From the NCBI GenBank assembly GCA_038521345.1, contig JBCBKU010000006.1, positions 62,001 through 126,000 on the forward strand: DNA of 64,000 bases, in the 5' to 3' direction. The translations under genes were made by a program, and so were the position numbers. Shown in pieces: positions 15,860 through 25,531 of the stretch. The notes below the pieces were generated by a model. The model was not told the DNA's origin. It worked only from the letters and a program-made list of their open reading frames with translations, and made no database searches. Position 1 is the first letter of the stretch, and each line of letters starts with the position of its first letter. This DNA is from JBCBKU01 sp038521345. Its GTDB lineage: Bacteria > Pseudomonadota > Alphaproteobacteria > Rhodobacterales > Rhodobacteraceae.

Positions 15860-16963
15860 ATGCGCCGCCTGATCCTTGCCCTTGCAGCCGTAACCGCCAT
15901 AGCAGGCCCAGCTCTTGCACTCGACAGTTCTGCGGGAACCATCCGCGTCGAACGGGTGGCCGGGGACCTTGAAGAACCCTGGGGCCTTGCTTTCCTGCCC
16001 GACGGTGGATTTCTGGTTACGCTCCGCGACGGCGACCTCGTCCATATTCGCGAGAACGGTAGCCGTCAGCGCATTCGCGGCGTTCCCGACGTTCAAAGCC
16101 GCGGACAGGGAGGGTTGCTTGATGTTGCCGTGGCCCGCGACTTTGCCGAGACGAACGAGATCTTTCTGACCTTTGCGCGCCCTCAGCGCCGCGGGGAAGG
16201 CACAGCGCTCGCGATCGCGGAACTCAACACCGATGCCGGACGCCTGAGGAATGTGCGCGTAATCTTCGAGATGGCTCCGGGATCGTCGGGTGGGCGCCAT
16301 TTCGGGAGCCGCGTCGTCGAAGCCCTCGATGGCACGCTTTATGTCACCACGGGCGACCGGGGTGACCGGCCGTCGGCGCAGGATCTGTCGAACCACAACG
16401 GGGCGGTCATCCGGGTGACGCGGTCCGGGCAGGTACCTCCAGACAACCCCTTTGTGGGACAATCAGGTGCGCGGCCGGAAATCTGGTCCTACGGCCATCG
16501 AAATCCGCAAGGCGCAACGCTGGATCTGAATGGCAATCTCTGGACGGTCGAACACGGTGCGCAGGGCGGGGACGAGATCAACCGCATTCGCCGCGGTGCA
16601 AATTACGGCTGGCCGGTGATCTCTTATGGTCGCCACTATTCGGGCGCCAAGATCGGCGAGGGAACCGCAAGGGACGGAATGGAACAGCCCGCGCTATACT
16701 GGGATCCGTCGATCGCGCCCTCGGGCATGATGGTATACTCCGGCGGGCTCTGGCCGGAATGGGCGGGTGACATGTTTGTGGGATCGCTCAAGTTTGGCAT
16801 GATCAGCCGGGTCGACGGCGACAGTCTGCGCGAGGTGGAGCGCCTTGAGTCGAACGAAACCGAACGGGTCCGCGACATACGCGAGGCGCCGGACGGGTCG
16901 ATCTGGTTCCTGTCGGTCGGGCAGGGGGCGGTTTTCCGAATGGTGCCCGGTTCCGGTACCTAG
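15860..16963 (+). CDS. PQQ-type soluble aldose sugar dehydrogenase (GSDH/YliI family), periplasmic
   Basis: A 367-residue protein with a clear Sec signal (RRLILALAAVTAIAGPALA). The mature part has the six-bladed propeller motifs of the glucose/sorbosone dehydrogenase family: EPWGLAFLPDGGFLVT, RPEIWSYGHRNPQGATLD, LWTVEHGAQGGDEINRI and NYGWPVISYG. Family members oxidise aldoses in the periplasm with PQQ. No PQQ synthesis genes are in the window. The ATG at 15860 follows GGAG by 6 bases. The gene converges on a related, cytochrome-fused enzyme, with stop codons overlapping by 4 bases. Confidence 0.85.
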   Translation: MRRLILALAAVTAIAGPALALDSSAGTIRVERVAGDLEEPWGLAFLPDGGFLVTLRDGDLVHIRENGSRQRIRGVPDVQSRGQGGLLDVAVARDFAETNEIFLTFARPQRRGEGTALAIAELNTDAGRLRNVRVIFEMAPGSSGGRHFGSRVVEALDGTLYVTTGDRGDRPSAQDLSNHNGAVIRVTRSGQVPPDNPFVGQSGARPEIWSYGHRNPQGATLDLNGNLWTVEHGAQGGDEINRIRRGANYGWPVISYGRHYSGAKIGEGTARDGMEQPALYWDPSIAPSGMMVYSGGLWPEWAGDMFVGSLKFGMISRVDGDSLREVERLESNETERVRDIREAPDGSIWFLSVGQGAVFRMVPGSGT

Positions 16964-18648
16964 CCATTCGGTTCGGCGTCGAGGGCGTCGAGGACCTGGA
17001 TCAGCCCGCCGATGACGGCGTCATTTGTTATCCCGGGCGCCATCATGGTGGTGCCCGCGGCGACGCTTTCCGGGTCCTTGATGTAGGCCGCCAAGCGTGC
17101 GCTCGTCCACGTTCCTGGTGTTGTCCTCAGGGCGTCTGAATAGGCCGGATAACGGGTTGCTGCGATGGGCCGGTCGACAACGCCGTAAAGGCTTGGTGCC
17201 GCACCCGCGACCCCGCGCACAATGGAATGGCATTCCCGGCACGCGCCCAGCGCGCCCGCCACGCGGTCACGATCGGGTTCCGGCAGCACGTTGAGTGCGG
17301 CGGTCAGTCGACGGTCCGCTTCCGCCGCCACATCCCGCTTGGTCAGAAGCACAAGCTCCGACCGGTCCATCCAGAGCACAAGCGTCTGGTCGTCCCATTG
17401 GATGACATCCCGGATCCGTTCGCCAACGCGGATTTCTTCAGCAAAAACAACTGATTGGTCCACGATCCGAATACGATAGAGCTTGCGTCCCTTGGTGACC
17501 TCGCGCCCGAGCGTGCCGACAATAAGATCGCCGTCCCAAGTCGGATCGAACCCGTCGATGGTGGTTATCGAGGATACCGCCGCCGAAGGAAGCCATGCGT
17601 AAACCGGGGCCGTGGCGCCATCATGGTGGCCGGGTTCGGCCAAAGGCGGTGCCAGCGGGGTCCCGTCATATCGCTGCCCGAAAGACCATTCGGGCCAGCC
17701 ATAATCGTTGCCTTCTTCGATGAGGTTCAGTTCGTCTCCACCAAAGGCGCCATGCTCAACCGACCAGATATTGCCATCACGATCGCGGGCGATCCCCGAC
17801 GGATTGCGATGACCTTCCGAAAAGTAACGCCACGAGAGATCCCGAAGGTCGATGGCCGCGATCTTCCCATAGGACATGTCCTCGGGGAGGCCTGACGCTT
17901 TGTTGCTCTCGTTCAGATAGTAGTCCCCGTTCGTCATGTAGAGCGTGTGCGGCGGATCGAAGACCATGCGCCCCGAGGCCATTTCGCCAACAAGAGACCG
18001 ATCACCGGTCAGCAGGGCAAGGCAGGGGCTGGTTTCATAGATCAGCTCCCAATCGTCTGCGGCGAGGGACAGGGCCTCAAAGGACGCTGCGCCGGGATCC
18101 ACGGATGCCCGGTAAAGCCGATTGGTGTAGCAGATCCGCTCTTCGTCGAAATAGGTGGTCGACATCAGAAAACCGCGGAAGACCGGCGCGTCCACAAACT
18201 GGAACCCGTTGTAGCGGTAACGCGGTGGCAGGTGGATCTGGTCGGCATATTCCGGGCGGCTGGTGACACGCACGAAGGCGTCAAACCCGTTATCGGGCAG
18301 GGCGACGTCCAGCGGGTTCAGCGTGCGGTCCGCGCCAAGTCCGAAGACCCGGCCATCATGGGTCATCAGGACCAGACCGTCACCGAACCGGGTCAGGCCA
18401 CCGCCGGCGCCCTTGCGGGCCTGTGGCACCGGGATGACCGAAGTATCGAACGTCAGGAACGTGGTGCGGATGGCGGGCGGGTAGGGGCCCTCGGCATTCG
18501 GTGACGTGTCCCCGGCCCTGAGGCTGGCCATGATCGATGTTCCCGCACGTTTGATGTCGCCACCGAACTGCACTCCGAGCACGCCCCCGATCATCAGCGC
18601 CAAAAAGGCGACACCGGTTGCGAGGTAAAAAGCAAAAGACCGAAACAT
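16960..18648 (-). CDS. Membrane-anchored PQQ-type sugar dehydrogenase fused to cytochrome c
   Basis: A 562-residue protein. Residues 4-27 form an uncleaved membrane anchor. The body is a glucose/sorbosone dehydrogenase-like propeller (GHRNPSGIARDRDGNIWSVE, HGAFGGDELNLIEEGNDYGW, and PEWSFGQRYDG). The last 93 residues are a class I cytochrome c domain with haem site CRECH (470-474) and a likely Met ligand in MMAPG (about 535-539). The fusion would pass electrons from sugar oxidation directly to haem and then to the respiratory chain. The N-terminal half lacks some of the motifs of the neighbouring 367-residue enzyme, so the substrate may differ. Confidence 0.85.
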   Translation of the reverse strand: MFRSFAFYLATGVAFLALMIGGVLGVQFGGDIKRAGTSIMASLRAGDTSPNAEGPYPPAIRTTFLTFDTSVIPVPQARKGAGGGLTRFGDGLVLMTHDGRVFGLGADRTLNPLDVALPDNGFDAFVRVTSRPEYADQIHLPPRYRYNGFQFVDAPVFRGFLMSTTYFDEERICYTNRLYRASVDPGAASFEALSLAADDWELIYETSPCLALLTGDRSLVGEMASGRMVFDPPHTLYMTNGDYYLNESNKASGLPEDMSYGKIAAIDLRDLSWRYFSEGHRNPSGIARDRDGNIWSVEHGAFGGDELNLIEEGNDYGWPEWSFGQRYDGTPLAPPLAEPGHHDGATAPVYAWLPSAAVSSITTIDGFDPTWDGDLIVGTLGREVTKGRKLYRIRIVDQSVVFAEEIRVGERIRDVIQWDDQTLVLWMDRSELVLLTKRDVAAEADRRLTAALNVLPEPDRDRVAGALGACRECHSIVRGVAGAAPSLYGVVDRPIAATRYPAYSDALRTTPGTWTSARLAAYIKDPESVAAGTTMMAPGITNDAVIGGLIQVLDALDAEPNG

Positions 18649-18824
18649 ACCACTTCCCGCAAAAGCACCCCGGCACAGAGTACGCGCCGAAGATCAACAG
18701 CCCGAGAAGTTGTTCAGAGTTCCGGGAGCGCCGCGCCAATGCGCTGAAATCTCCGGCAATGTGGACCGTTCAGTGTCAATACCGGGCTCTTCGGCGACAA
18801 CTCCACGCGAATCGGACCGCTGAC

Positions 18825-20549
18825 CTAGCGGACGACACCCGGATAGCGGAACCGGATGACGGGTTCCTCTGCGAGGTTGGAGGCCGCCGTCACGTAGAGT
18901 GACACCGGACCGGTCGGAAGGTCATGCGCCAATGCATAGTCCCGCCTCGCAAGAAGCAGTCGGTCACCGGGGCCACGGGGTTGGGCCGCCAGTTCCACGT
19001 AATCCCGTTCGAAGTCCGGGTGCAGGAACAGTTCCAAAAGCATCTTTGTGCGCCGTTTGCGGATCGCCGACGTGATCCCCGCAAGATCCGAGGAAAGCGC
19101 GGCGGGAAGGTAGGCTTCGATAATGTCCGGCTGACGCGCCAGAACCCGTGCCATATCGGTCTTGCTGTCGGTGGCCCCATGAGGATCGAAGCTGCCGTGA
19201 TGCGCAATCTCGGCGTCGTTCAGGCCCAGAATATCGATGTGGATGGCGTCGACACGGAACGGGATCTGCCCGGCTAGCCCGGTCGCGATGACCGTGTCGG
19301 GCGTCGCGATGGAACGGAGGTAGCGGGTTGTCCCGAGCTCGTCCCAGTCGTGGTCGTGGTCAAAGCCACCGGTCAGATCCGCCCAGAGGCTTGGATGGAA
19401 CTTCGGCAGCAGCATTAGGGGAAGGGTCGCAAGTGCGACCAGCATCGCGGATGCAAGCCAAAGGCGGATACGGGGTCCAAGCGCCGCAACCAGCGCGAAG
19501 GCCGCAAATGCCAGCAACGGCACGAGGACGGTAACGTGACGAAAATACGGGAAGGCAAAGACCGGATCTCCGCCTGCCTTGGCGATCACCGCAAGATACG
19601 CAACCGACGCGAGGATCAGAAACGCAATGCCCGAAGGCGGTAGGTCCTTTCGAAAGAAACGCACGGCAATAAGCCCCAGAATGGGCAATGTCAGCGCACC
19701 GAGAAACGAAAGACCCGCGGTCACATAGGCAATGCCCGAGTCCAGATGGAGCCCGCCCGGAGATCCGGCCGATTTGGCGTAGTAGGTGTTCGGCATGGGA
19801 TGACCAAAGACGGAAAGCCGCCACAGTGTCAGCGCCGCGAATGTCGCAAGCGCGATCCCGAGAAGGACCAGAAACCGGCGATCACGGCCCAGCGCCCAGT
19901 AGACCGCCGGCGTGGCCAGGGCAACAAGGATGCCTTCGGGCCGCATCAGAACGATGGCCATGGCGACAAGTGTCAGAACCGGTACGCTCTGCGTCAGAAG
20001 CGGCAGAAAGACCACCAGTGCCATCAGAAGCGAGAACGCCGCCGTCTCCATTCCTGAGACCGCGTACCAGGTGAAGGGCGCGTATACCGCCACGGCCAGG
20101 GCACTTCCAAGCGCCGCAAACGCGACGATCCGCGTCTCACCGAACGGCAGGTCCATCACCAGCCTGTCGCGCCGGGCCTGGGCCGCGACCGTCAGGAACA
20201 GGGTCACCAGACCAACCTGGCTTGCAAGTCCAAGAAGTTTCGCCGCTGTCGCAATCGCATTCGCGCCGGGCCCGAAGGGTGCCAGCACCCATGGCCAAAG
20301 GAACGTGGTCACGCCCTCGACCGGGGGGCCTTGCCTGTTCCACGATCCGAATGGATAACCCTCGGCCAGCCGCCGCGCGTATCGGAAGGTGATCTGCGCG
20401 TCTTCAAGGGTGGTCGACCAGAAGCCCAGCGCGCAGACGACAAGGAATAGGCCGGCGCCCGGCAACACGGCCCACAGGACCCAGCCAAGCGGCATCCGCT
20501 CGGGCTGAGCATGGTCACGTGCCCCAATGTCGCGATCCCAGACTGTCAT
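18825..20549 (-). CDS. GT-C-like polytopic membrane glycosyltransferase
   Basis: A 574-residue protein with roughly ten hydrophobic segments in the first 400 residues and a soluble C-terminal domain of about 160 residues. The first periplasmic loop has LEDAQITFRYARRLAEGYPF followed by VEGVTTFLWPWVLA. This matches the DDA.ISFRYA...VEGYTN.LWT pattern of GT-C enzymes related to mycobacterial AftB. The acidic pair (here ED) is the expected catalytic motif. WYAVSGMETAAFSLL and NTYYAKS also fit that group. The acceptor is unknown. The ATG at 20549 is the first Met in frame. Confidence 0.7.
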   Translation of the reverse strand: MTVWDRDIGARDHAQPERMPLGWVLWAVLPGAGLFLVVCALGFWSTTLEDAQITFRYARRLAEGYPFGSWNRQGPPVEGVTTFLWPWVLAPFGPGANAIATAAKLLGLASQVGLVTLFLTVAAQARRDRLVMDLPFGETRIVAFAALGSALAVAVYAPFTWYAVSGMETAAFSLLMALVVFLPLLTQSVPVLTLVAMAIVLMRPEGILVALATPAVYWALGRDRRFLVLLGIALATFAALTLWRLSVFGHPMPNTYYAKSAGSPGGLHLDSGIAYVTAGLSFLGALTLPILGLIAVRFFRKDLPPSGIAFLILASVAYLAVIAKAGGDPVFAFPYFRHVTVLVPLLAFAAFALVAALGPRIRLWLASAMLVALATLPLMLLPKFHPSLWADLTGGFDHDHDWDELGTTRYLRSIATPDTVIATGLAGQIPFRVDAIHIDILGLNDAEIAHHGSFDPHGATDSKTDMARVLARQPDIIEAYLPAALSSDLAGITSAIRKRRTKMLLELFLHPDFERDYVELAAQPRGPGDRLLLARRDYALAHDLPTGPVSLYVTAASNLAEEPVIRFRYPGVVR

Positions 20550-20619
20550 CAAGGAGTGGCCTATTCGCCGGACAAAGCAGGACTATGGCAAAACCGCGCA
20601 AATATTCGTGCCATCCGAT

Positions 20620-21621
20620 CTAAACGGAGAGGCGCGCGGCCAAAGCCCCCCTCTCGCGGTAGGGTGTTGTGCCATACTGCGCGCGGTAGCACTTCGAGAA
20701 GTGGCTTGGCGAGGCAAAGCCGCACGCGAGGGCGACATTGATCACGCTCATATCGGTCTGCATCAACAGGTTCCGTGCCTTCTGAAGCCTCAATTCCATG
20801 TAATAGCGCTTGGGGCTTCGGTTCAGGTATCGCCGGAACAGGCGTTCGAGTTGCCGGGTCGACAGCCCCACGTCGCGGGCAAGGATCGACGGGCTGATGG
20901 GCTCTTCGATATTGGCTTCCATCATCTGGATGACGGTCGACAATTTCGGGTGCCGCACCCCGATCCGGGTCGGCACCGACAACCGCTGGGTGTCCTGATC
21001 CGTCCGGATTGAGGAATAGATCAGCTGATCGGCGACCGAACTCGAGAGCTCTTCGCCATGTTCATCGGCGATGATCTTGAGCATCAGGTCGATCGAGGCC
21101 GTGCCACCTGCCGTCGTCATGCGGTTTCCGTCGACCACGAAGACCGATTTGGTCAGTTCGACCTCTTCGAATTCCTCGGCAAAGCTGTCTTGGTTTTCCC
21201 AATGAATAGTTGCGCGTTTTCCATCCAGAAGGCCCGCGCGGGCCAAGGTATGTGCGGCCGAGCACAGCCCCCCGATCGCAACGCCGCGCCGCGCCTCGCG
21301 CCGGAGCCAGTTCAGGACCCCTCGGGTGGAGTTGCGCGCCACGTCGAGGCCGCTGCACACGAGCACTGTGTCATCGCGGTTCATCTCGTCCAGACCACCG
21401 TCGGGCCAGAAAACCGTGCCGGTCGATGCAGTCACGGACGGCGTCTCGCCGACAATGATCCACGAGTAAAGCTTTCGGCCAGCCTCGCGGTTGGCGATCC
21501 GAAGCGCATCGACCGCGCTGGCGAAGGACAGGATCGTGAAATCCTCAAGCAGAAGGAACACGAAACGGCGTGGCTTGTCGCCACGTTCCGGCAGTTCCAC
21601 GACTTTGCTGTCTGTTGTCAT
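20620..21621 (-). CDS. GlxA-type AraC-family transcriptional regulator
   Basis: A 333-residue regulator. Residues 20-190 are a DJ-1/PfpI-like domain (FVFLLLEDFTILSFASAVDALRIAN; GGLCSAAHTLARAGLLDGKRATIHWE) in which the Cys elbow (LCSAAH) is kept. Residues 235-330 are a double helix-turn-helix AraC domain (LARDVGLSTRQLERLFRRYL; VALACGFASPSHFSKCYRAQYG). This architecture is shared by the carnitine/glycine betaine regulators GbdR and CdhR. The ATG at 21621 (MTTDSK) is chosen over an in-frame start at 21729. It is divergent from the DAHP synthase gene, but a regulatory link is unproven. Confidence 0.88.
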   Translation of the reverse strand: MTTDSKVVELPERGDKPRRFVFLLLEDFTILSFASAVDALRIANREAGRKLYSWIIVGETPSVTASTGTVFWPDGGLDEMNRDDTVLVCSGLDVARNSTRGVLNWLRREARRGVAIGGLCSAAHTLARAGLLDGKRATIHWENQDSFAEEFEEVELTKSVFVVDGNRMTTAGGTASIDLMLKIIADEHGEELSSSVADQLIYSSIRTDQDTQRLSVPTRIGVRHPKLSTVIQMMEANIEEPISPSILARDVGLSTRQLERLFRRYLNRSPKRYYMELRLQKARNLLMQTDMSVINVALACGFASPSHFSKCYRAQYGTTPYRERGALAARLSV

Positions 21622-21782
21622 GTGCGACTCGCTTACCTGACGGCAAACCGAAGCAGGAAACTGTGATCCGATCAAGGCAAGCGCGCGTGTTCGCTTTCCT
21701 GCCCAATTGGCCCGATGAGCGGTTTTCATCCCTGTGCAGCCCCACTATAAGCCGATGCCGAACCGACGGGGAGAGCCGGACG

Positions 21783-23153
21783 ATGAGCGATTGGACAAAG
21801 ACCGACTGGCGGGCGAAACCGCGGGTCCAGATGCCCGACTACACCGACGCCGCAGCGTTGCAGGCGGTCGAGGCGAAGCTGTCGAAATATCCGCCGCTCG
21901 TTTTTGCGGGTGAGGCGCGGACGCTGAAGGCGGATCTGGCCAAGGCCGCGCGCGGCGAGGCGTTCTTGCTTCAGGGCGGCGACTGCGCGGAAAGCTTCTC
22001 GGCCTTCTCTGCCGACGGAATTCGCGACACGTTCAAGGTGATGCTGCAGATGGCCATGGTACTGACCTATGGCGCCAAGGTTCCGGTGATCAAGGTCGGG
22101 CGTATGGCAGGTCAGTTCGCGAAGCCACGATCTGCGCCGACCGAGGTGAAAGATGGCGTGGAACTGCCGTCCTACCGTGGGGACATCATTAATGATCTGG
22201 AATTCACGCCCGAGGCACGGATCCCGAACCCGGACAAGATGCTCGAGGGCTACATGCAGGCCGCGGCCACGCTGAACCTTCTGCGCGCGTTTTCGACGGG
22301 TGGTTTCGCCGACATGCACATGGTTCATGCATGGACGCTTGGGTTCGCCGAGGGCGCTGGGGCCGAGCGCTACCGCGATATCGCAACGCGGATCCAGGAC
22401 ACGATCGATTTCATGGCGGCCGCCGGAATCGACGCGAACACAACGCACGAGTTTTCGACTGTCGACTTCTATACGAGCCACGAGGCGCTGCTTCTGGAGT
22501 ACGAAGAGGCGCTTACCCGGATCGACTCGACAACCGGCAAGTGGCTGGCAGGTTCCGGTCACCTGATCTGGATCGGCGATCGGACACGCCAGCCCGACGG
22601 GGCCCATGTAGAGTTCGCGCGCGGTGTGCAGAACCCGATCGGACTCAAGTGCGGGCCGTCGCTGACACCGGAAGATCTGAAGGTGCTGATGGCCAAGCTG
22701 AACCCGGCCAACGAACCGGGCCGCCTGACGCTGATCGCTCGCTTCGGTGCAGGCAAGGTGGCCGATCACCTGCCAAACCTCATCCGTACCGTTCAGGAGG
22801 AGGGTGCCGAGGTCGTCTGGGTGTGTGATGCGATGCACGGCAACACGATCAAGTCGAACACCGGCTACAAGACGCGCCAGTTCCATGCGGTTCTGCAAGA
22901 AGTGCAGGAATTCTTCGGTGTGCACAAAGCCGAGGGAACCGTCCCCGGCGGCGTGCATTTCGAGATGACCGGCGCCGACGTGACCGAATGCACCGGCGGC
23001 GTGCGAGCAGTCACCGAGGAAGACCTTTCGGACCGGTATCACACGGCTTGCGACCCGCGCCTCAATGCGTCGCAAGCACTGGAATTGGCGTTCCTCGTCG
23101 CCGAAGAGCTGTCGTCGCTGCGGCGCGTGCCGGCCGCAGCGCAGGCTGTCTGA
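21783..23153 (+). CDS. aroG: Class II 3-deoxy-7-phosphoheptulonate (DAHP) synthase
   Basis: A 456-residue enzyme for the first shikimate-pathway step, condensing phosphoenolpyruvate and erythrose 4-phosphate. It is the plant-like class II type: QGGDCAESF near residues 65-73 (with the metal Cys), GRMAGQFAKPRS, and C-terminal WVCDAMHGNTIK and PGGVHFEMTGADVTECTGG. The ATG at 21783 follows GGGGAG at a suitable distance. An upstream in-frame extension to 21570 covers the divergent regulator's leader and is not used. Confidence 0.95.
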   Translation: MSDWTKTDWRAKPRVQMPDYTDAAALQAVEAKLSKYPPLVFAGEARTLKADLAKAARGEAFLLQGGDCAESFSAFSADGIRDTFKVMLQMAMVLTYGAKVPVIKVGRMAGQFAKPRSAPTEVKDGVELPSYRGDIINDLEFTPEARIPNPDKMLEGYMQAAATLNLLRAFSTGGFADMHMVHAWTLGFAEGAGAERYRDIATRIQDTIDFMAAAGIDANTTHEFSTVDFYTSHEALLLEYEEALTRIDSTTGKWLAGSGHLIWIGDRTRQPDGAHVEFARGVQNPIGLKCGPSLTPEDLKVLMAKLNPANEPGRLTLIARFGAGKVADHLPNLIRTVQEEGAEVVWVCDAMHGNTIKSNTGYKTRQFHAVLQEVQEFFGVHKAEGTVPGGVHFEMTGADVTECTGGVRAVTEEDLSDRYHTACDPRLNASQALELAFLVAEELSSLRRVPAAAQAV

Positions 23154-23162
23154 CCCGAACGA

Positions 23163-23861
23163 CTAGCCGTTATCGACAATCAGGCGCAGATGCCCCCCTT
23201 CGCGCGGGGCATCTGGCACGGGTTTGCTGGAGGCATAGGGTGCCGCGGGGGCTTCGCCGAAGGCGTGTTCACGAGTGTTCGGAACCGGTGCAAGGCCTGT
23301 TCCGTAGCCGATGAGCCCTTTGATCCGGTGCGACGTCAGGTTGAACCGGCGCGGTGCGCGTCCGATCGGTCCGTGGGCCACGAGGCAGCCGATTGCGCGG
23401 CTGATATCGCCAAAATCACTCTTCAGGGGCAGAACGATCAGTTCCGCCCGCAAAAGACCGCGCCCAAAGCCCGATGCGCTTTCAAGGTCCATGCGCAGGA
23501 TGGCCGGTTCGGAGAAGACCGCTTCAAGCCTTTCGGCGAAGTCCGAGCGCGATTCCGGTTCGATCATGGCCGAGAACGGCATTCCCCGGACTTCCATGCC
23601 CATGAGTGCGTTCAGATTCTGTCCGGCGATCCGAAGCCGGGCGAGACCCGGCGCGATCCGTTCGAGGATAAAGGCATTGCGCAACGCGCTGTCGACGCCG
23701 CGCGGATCGACCTCGCTGCGATCGGGAACCAACCGCCCGCCACGAAGCGCTTCCCAGTAGGCCTCGACCTGCGCGATCTCAGGTGCGGTTCTCTTACGGC
23801 CGAATACGGTTTTGTCGAAGTCCTTGGTCACTGGTTCACCTGTGTTTGCCGGACGTGTCAT
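23163..23861 (-). CDS. PAS_5-domain protein, function unknown
   Basis: A 232-residue protein of the alphaproteobacterial PAS_5 type: YWEALRGGRLVPDRSEVDPR, then ILERIAPGLARLRIAGQNLN with a PAS-like core, and a conserved FSAMIEP. The C-terminal 60 residues are low-complexity. No output domain is visible. A GTG at 23831 is an alternative start. The gene converges on the DAHP synthase gene (9-base gap) and is divergent from yicC. Confidence 0.75.
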   Translation of the reverse strand: MTRPANTGEPVTKDFDKTVFGRKRTAPEIAQVEAYWEALRGGRLVPDRSEVDPRGVDSALRNAFILERIAPGLARLRIAGQNLNALMGMEVRGMPFSAMIEPESRSDFAERLEAVFSEPAILRMDLESASGFGRGLLRAELIVLPLKSDFGDISRAIGCLVAHGPIGRAPRRFNLTSHRIKGLIGYGTGLAPVPNTREHAFGEAPAAPYASSKPVPDAPREGGHLRLIVDNG

Positions 23862-24010
23862 TGCCGCCCCGGCAACCCTCTGTTAACGCTTACGTTGGTC
23901 ATCCTTACTTGTCCGTTAATGTGGCACGAAACGCGCTGCAGGTCGCGAACAAAGTAACCAAATGGTTAATGCAGGCCAGGTCGGGGGAGCTTCTGGGACA
24001 GACACGATCG

Positions 24011-24889
24011 ATGACGGGCTTTGCCGTGCAGGACGGGTCCTTTGACATGTGGCGGTGGAGCTGGGAAATCCGCAGCGTCAACGGGCGTGGGCTGGATATC
24101 CGGGCGCGCGTCCCGGACTGGCTGGATGGATTGGAAGCGGCGGTAAGAACTGCGGTCAAGGCCGCTGTGGCGCGCGGGAACGTCACTGTCAGTCTGCGGC
24201 TGAGCCGGGACGATGCAACGCAGGAGGGGGCATTCATGGCTCCGGGTCTTGGTCCTGCCTTGACCCTCGTTGCCGAGGCCGAGGCCGCCGCAACCGCCCG
24301 TGGCCTGACACTGCGTCCGTCTTCGGCCGCCGAGATTCTTGGTCTTCGTGGCGTCATGGACGCCGCGCGCCCCGAAGAGAATGCCGGTCCGCTGACCAAG
24401 GCTGTCCTGGCCGCACTACCAGAAGTGATCGAGGCCTTTAACGCAGCGCGCGCCGGCGAGGGCGCCGCGCTCCACACCCTGTTGACCGAGCATGTCGGCC
24501 GGATCGATGCCTTGGCGAAGAAGGCGCGTGGCCTCGCAGAGACGCGGCACGCCGCACAGGCCGAAGCCCTTGCCGCGGCCCTAAAACGGGTCACCGATGT
24601 CACGGATGCCGTGGAACCCGAACGGCTGGCCCAGGAACTTGCCCTGATTGCCGTCAAATCCGATGTCACCGAAGAACTCGACCGGCTCGCCGCGCACGTG
24701 GACACCGCCCGGGATCATCTTGCGGGATCTGACCCGAAAGGCCGGAAACTGGATTTCCTTGTTCAGGAATTGAACCGCGAGGCCAACACGCTTTGTTCCA
24801 AATCGCAGTCGACTGACCTGACGGCGCTTGGCCTTGACCTTAAACATGTGATCGACCAGATGCGCGAGCAGGTCCAGAACGTGGAATAG
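24011..24889 (+). CDS. yicC: YicC-family endoribonuclease/stress protein
   Basis: A 292-residue YicC homologue: MTGFAVQDGSFDMWRWSWEI and SVNGRGLDIRARVPDWL at the N-terminus, and KGRKLDFLVQELNREANTL plus CSKSQSTDLTALGLDLKHVI at the C-terminus, the two conserved YicC blocks. E. coli YicC has been described as an RNase affecting the small RNA RyhB. The start is placed at the conserved MTGF although the ribosome-binding site is weak. gmk follows 3 bases later, a widely conserved yicC-gmk arrangement. Confidence 0.9.
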   Translation: MTGFAVQDGSFDMWRWSWEIRSVNGRGLDIRARVPDWLDGLEAAVRTAVKAAVARGNVTVSLRLSRDDATQEGAFMAPGLGPALTLVAEAEAAATARGLTLRPSSAAEILGLRGVMDAARPEENAGPLTKAVLAALPEVIEAFNAARAGEGAALHTLLTEHVGRIDALAKKARGLAETRHAAQAEALAAALKRVTDVTDAVEPERLAQELALIAVKSDVTEELDRLAAHVDTARDHLAGSDPKGRKLDFLVQELNREANTLCSKSQSTDLTALGLDLKHVIDQMREQVQNVE

Positions 24890-24892
24890 TCG

Positions 24893-25531
24893 ATGGCGCG
24901 GCGAGGCCTTCTTATCATCCTGTCCTCACCTTCGGGCGCGGGAAAGTCGACGCTGGCGCGCAGGCTGCGTGAATGGGACCCCTCGATCCGGTTCTCGGTG
25001 TCTGCGACGACGCGGCCTGCGCGACCGGGTGAAACGGACGGCGCAGACTACCATTTCGTCTCCGAGGCCGAATTCAAGCGCATGGTGCGGGACGCGGAGA
25101 TGCTGGAACATGCCCATGTCTTCGGAAACTTCTATGGCTCGCCCAGCGCTCCGGTCGAAGAGGCGATCGAGGCCGGATGCGACGTGCTGTTCGACATCGA
25201 CTGGCAGGGCGCACAGCAGATCGCGAACTCAAAGCTTCAGGAACATGTTCTGTCGGTCTTTCTTCTTCCGCCCTCCATCGCCGAGTTGCGCAACCGCCTG
25301 GTCCGGCGCGGGCAGGATGCCGACGAAGTCATTGCCCGCCGGATGCAAAAGAGCTGGGACGAAATCAGCCACTGGGACAGTTATCATTACGTGCTGGTCA
25401 ATGACGACCTGGATGAAACAGAAGTGCGGTTGAAGACGATCGTCACGGCCGAGCGGCTGAGGCGCAGCCAGCAGCCGGGACTTCTGGATCAGGTCCGCGC
25501 ACTGCAGATGGAATTCGGAGATCAATCATGA
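24893..25531 (+). CDS. gmk: Guanylate kinase
   Basis: A 212-residue enzyme converting GMP and ATP to GDP and ADP. P-loop SSPSGAGKST at 11-20. The GMP-binding region has SATTRPARPGETDGADYHFV and MLEHAHVFGNFYGSP; the lid has RLVRRGQDADEVIARRM. Length is normal for the family. It overlaps the downstream carbonic anhydrase-like gene by ATGA. Confidence 0.96.
   Translation: MARRGLLIILSSPSGAGKSTLARRLREWDPSIRFSVSATTRPARPGETDGADYHFVSEAEFKRMVRDAEMLEHAHVFGNFYGSPSAPVEEAIEAGCDVLFDIDWQGAQQIANSKLQEHVLSVFLLPPSIAELRNRLVRRGQDADEVIARRMQKSWDEISHWDSYHYVLVNDDLDETEVRLKTIVTAERLRRSQQPGLLDQVRALQMEFGDQS

Noticed and set aside
21726..23075. A 449-codon minus-strand frame opposite the DAHP synthase gene.
   Set aside because: Antisense shadow of a strongly conserved enzyme; no recognisable domain.
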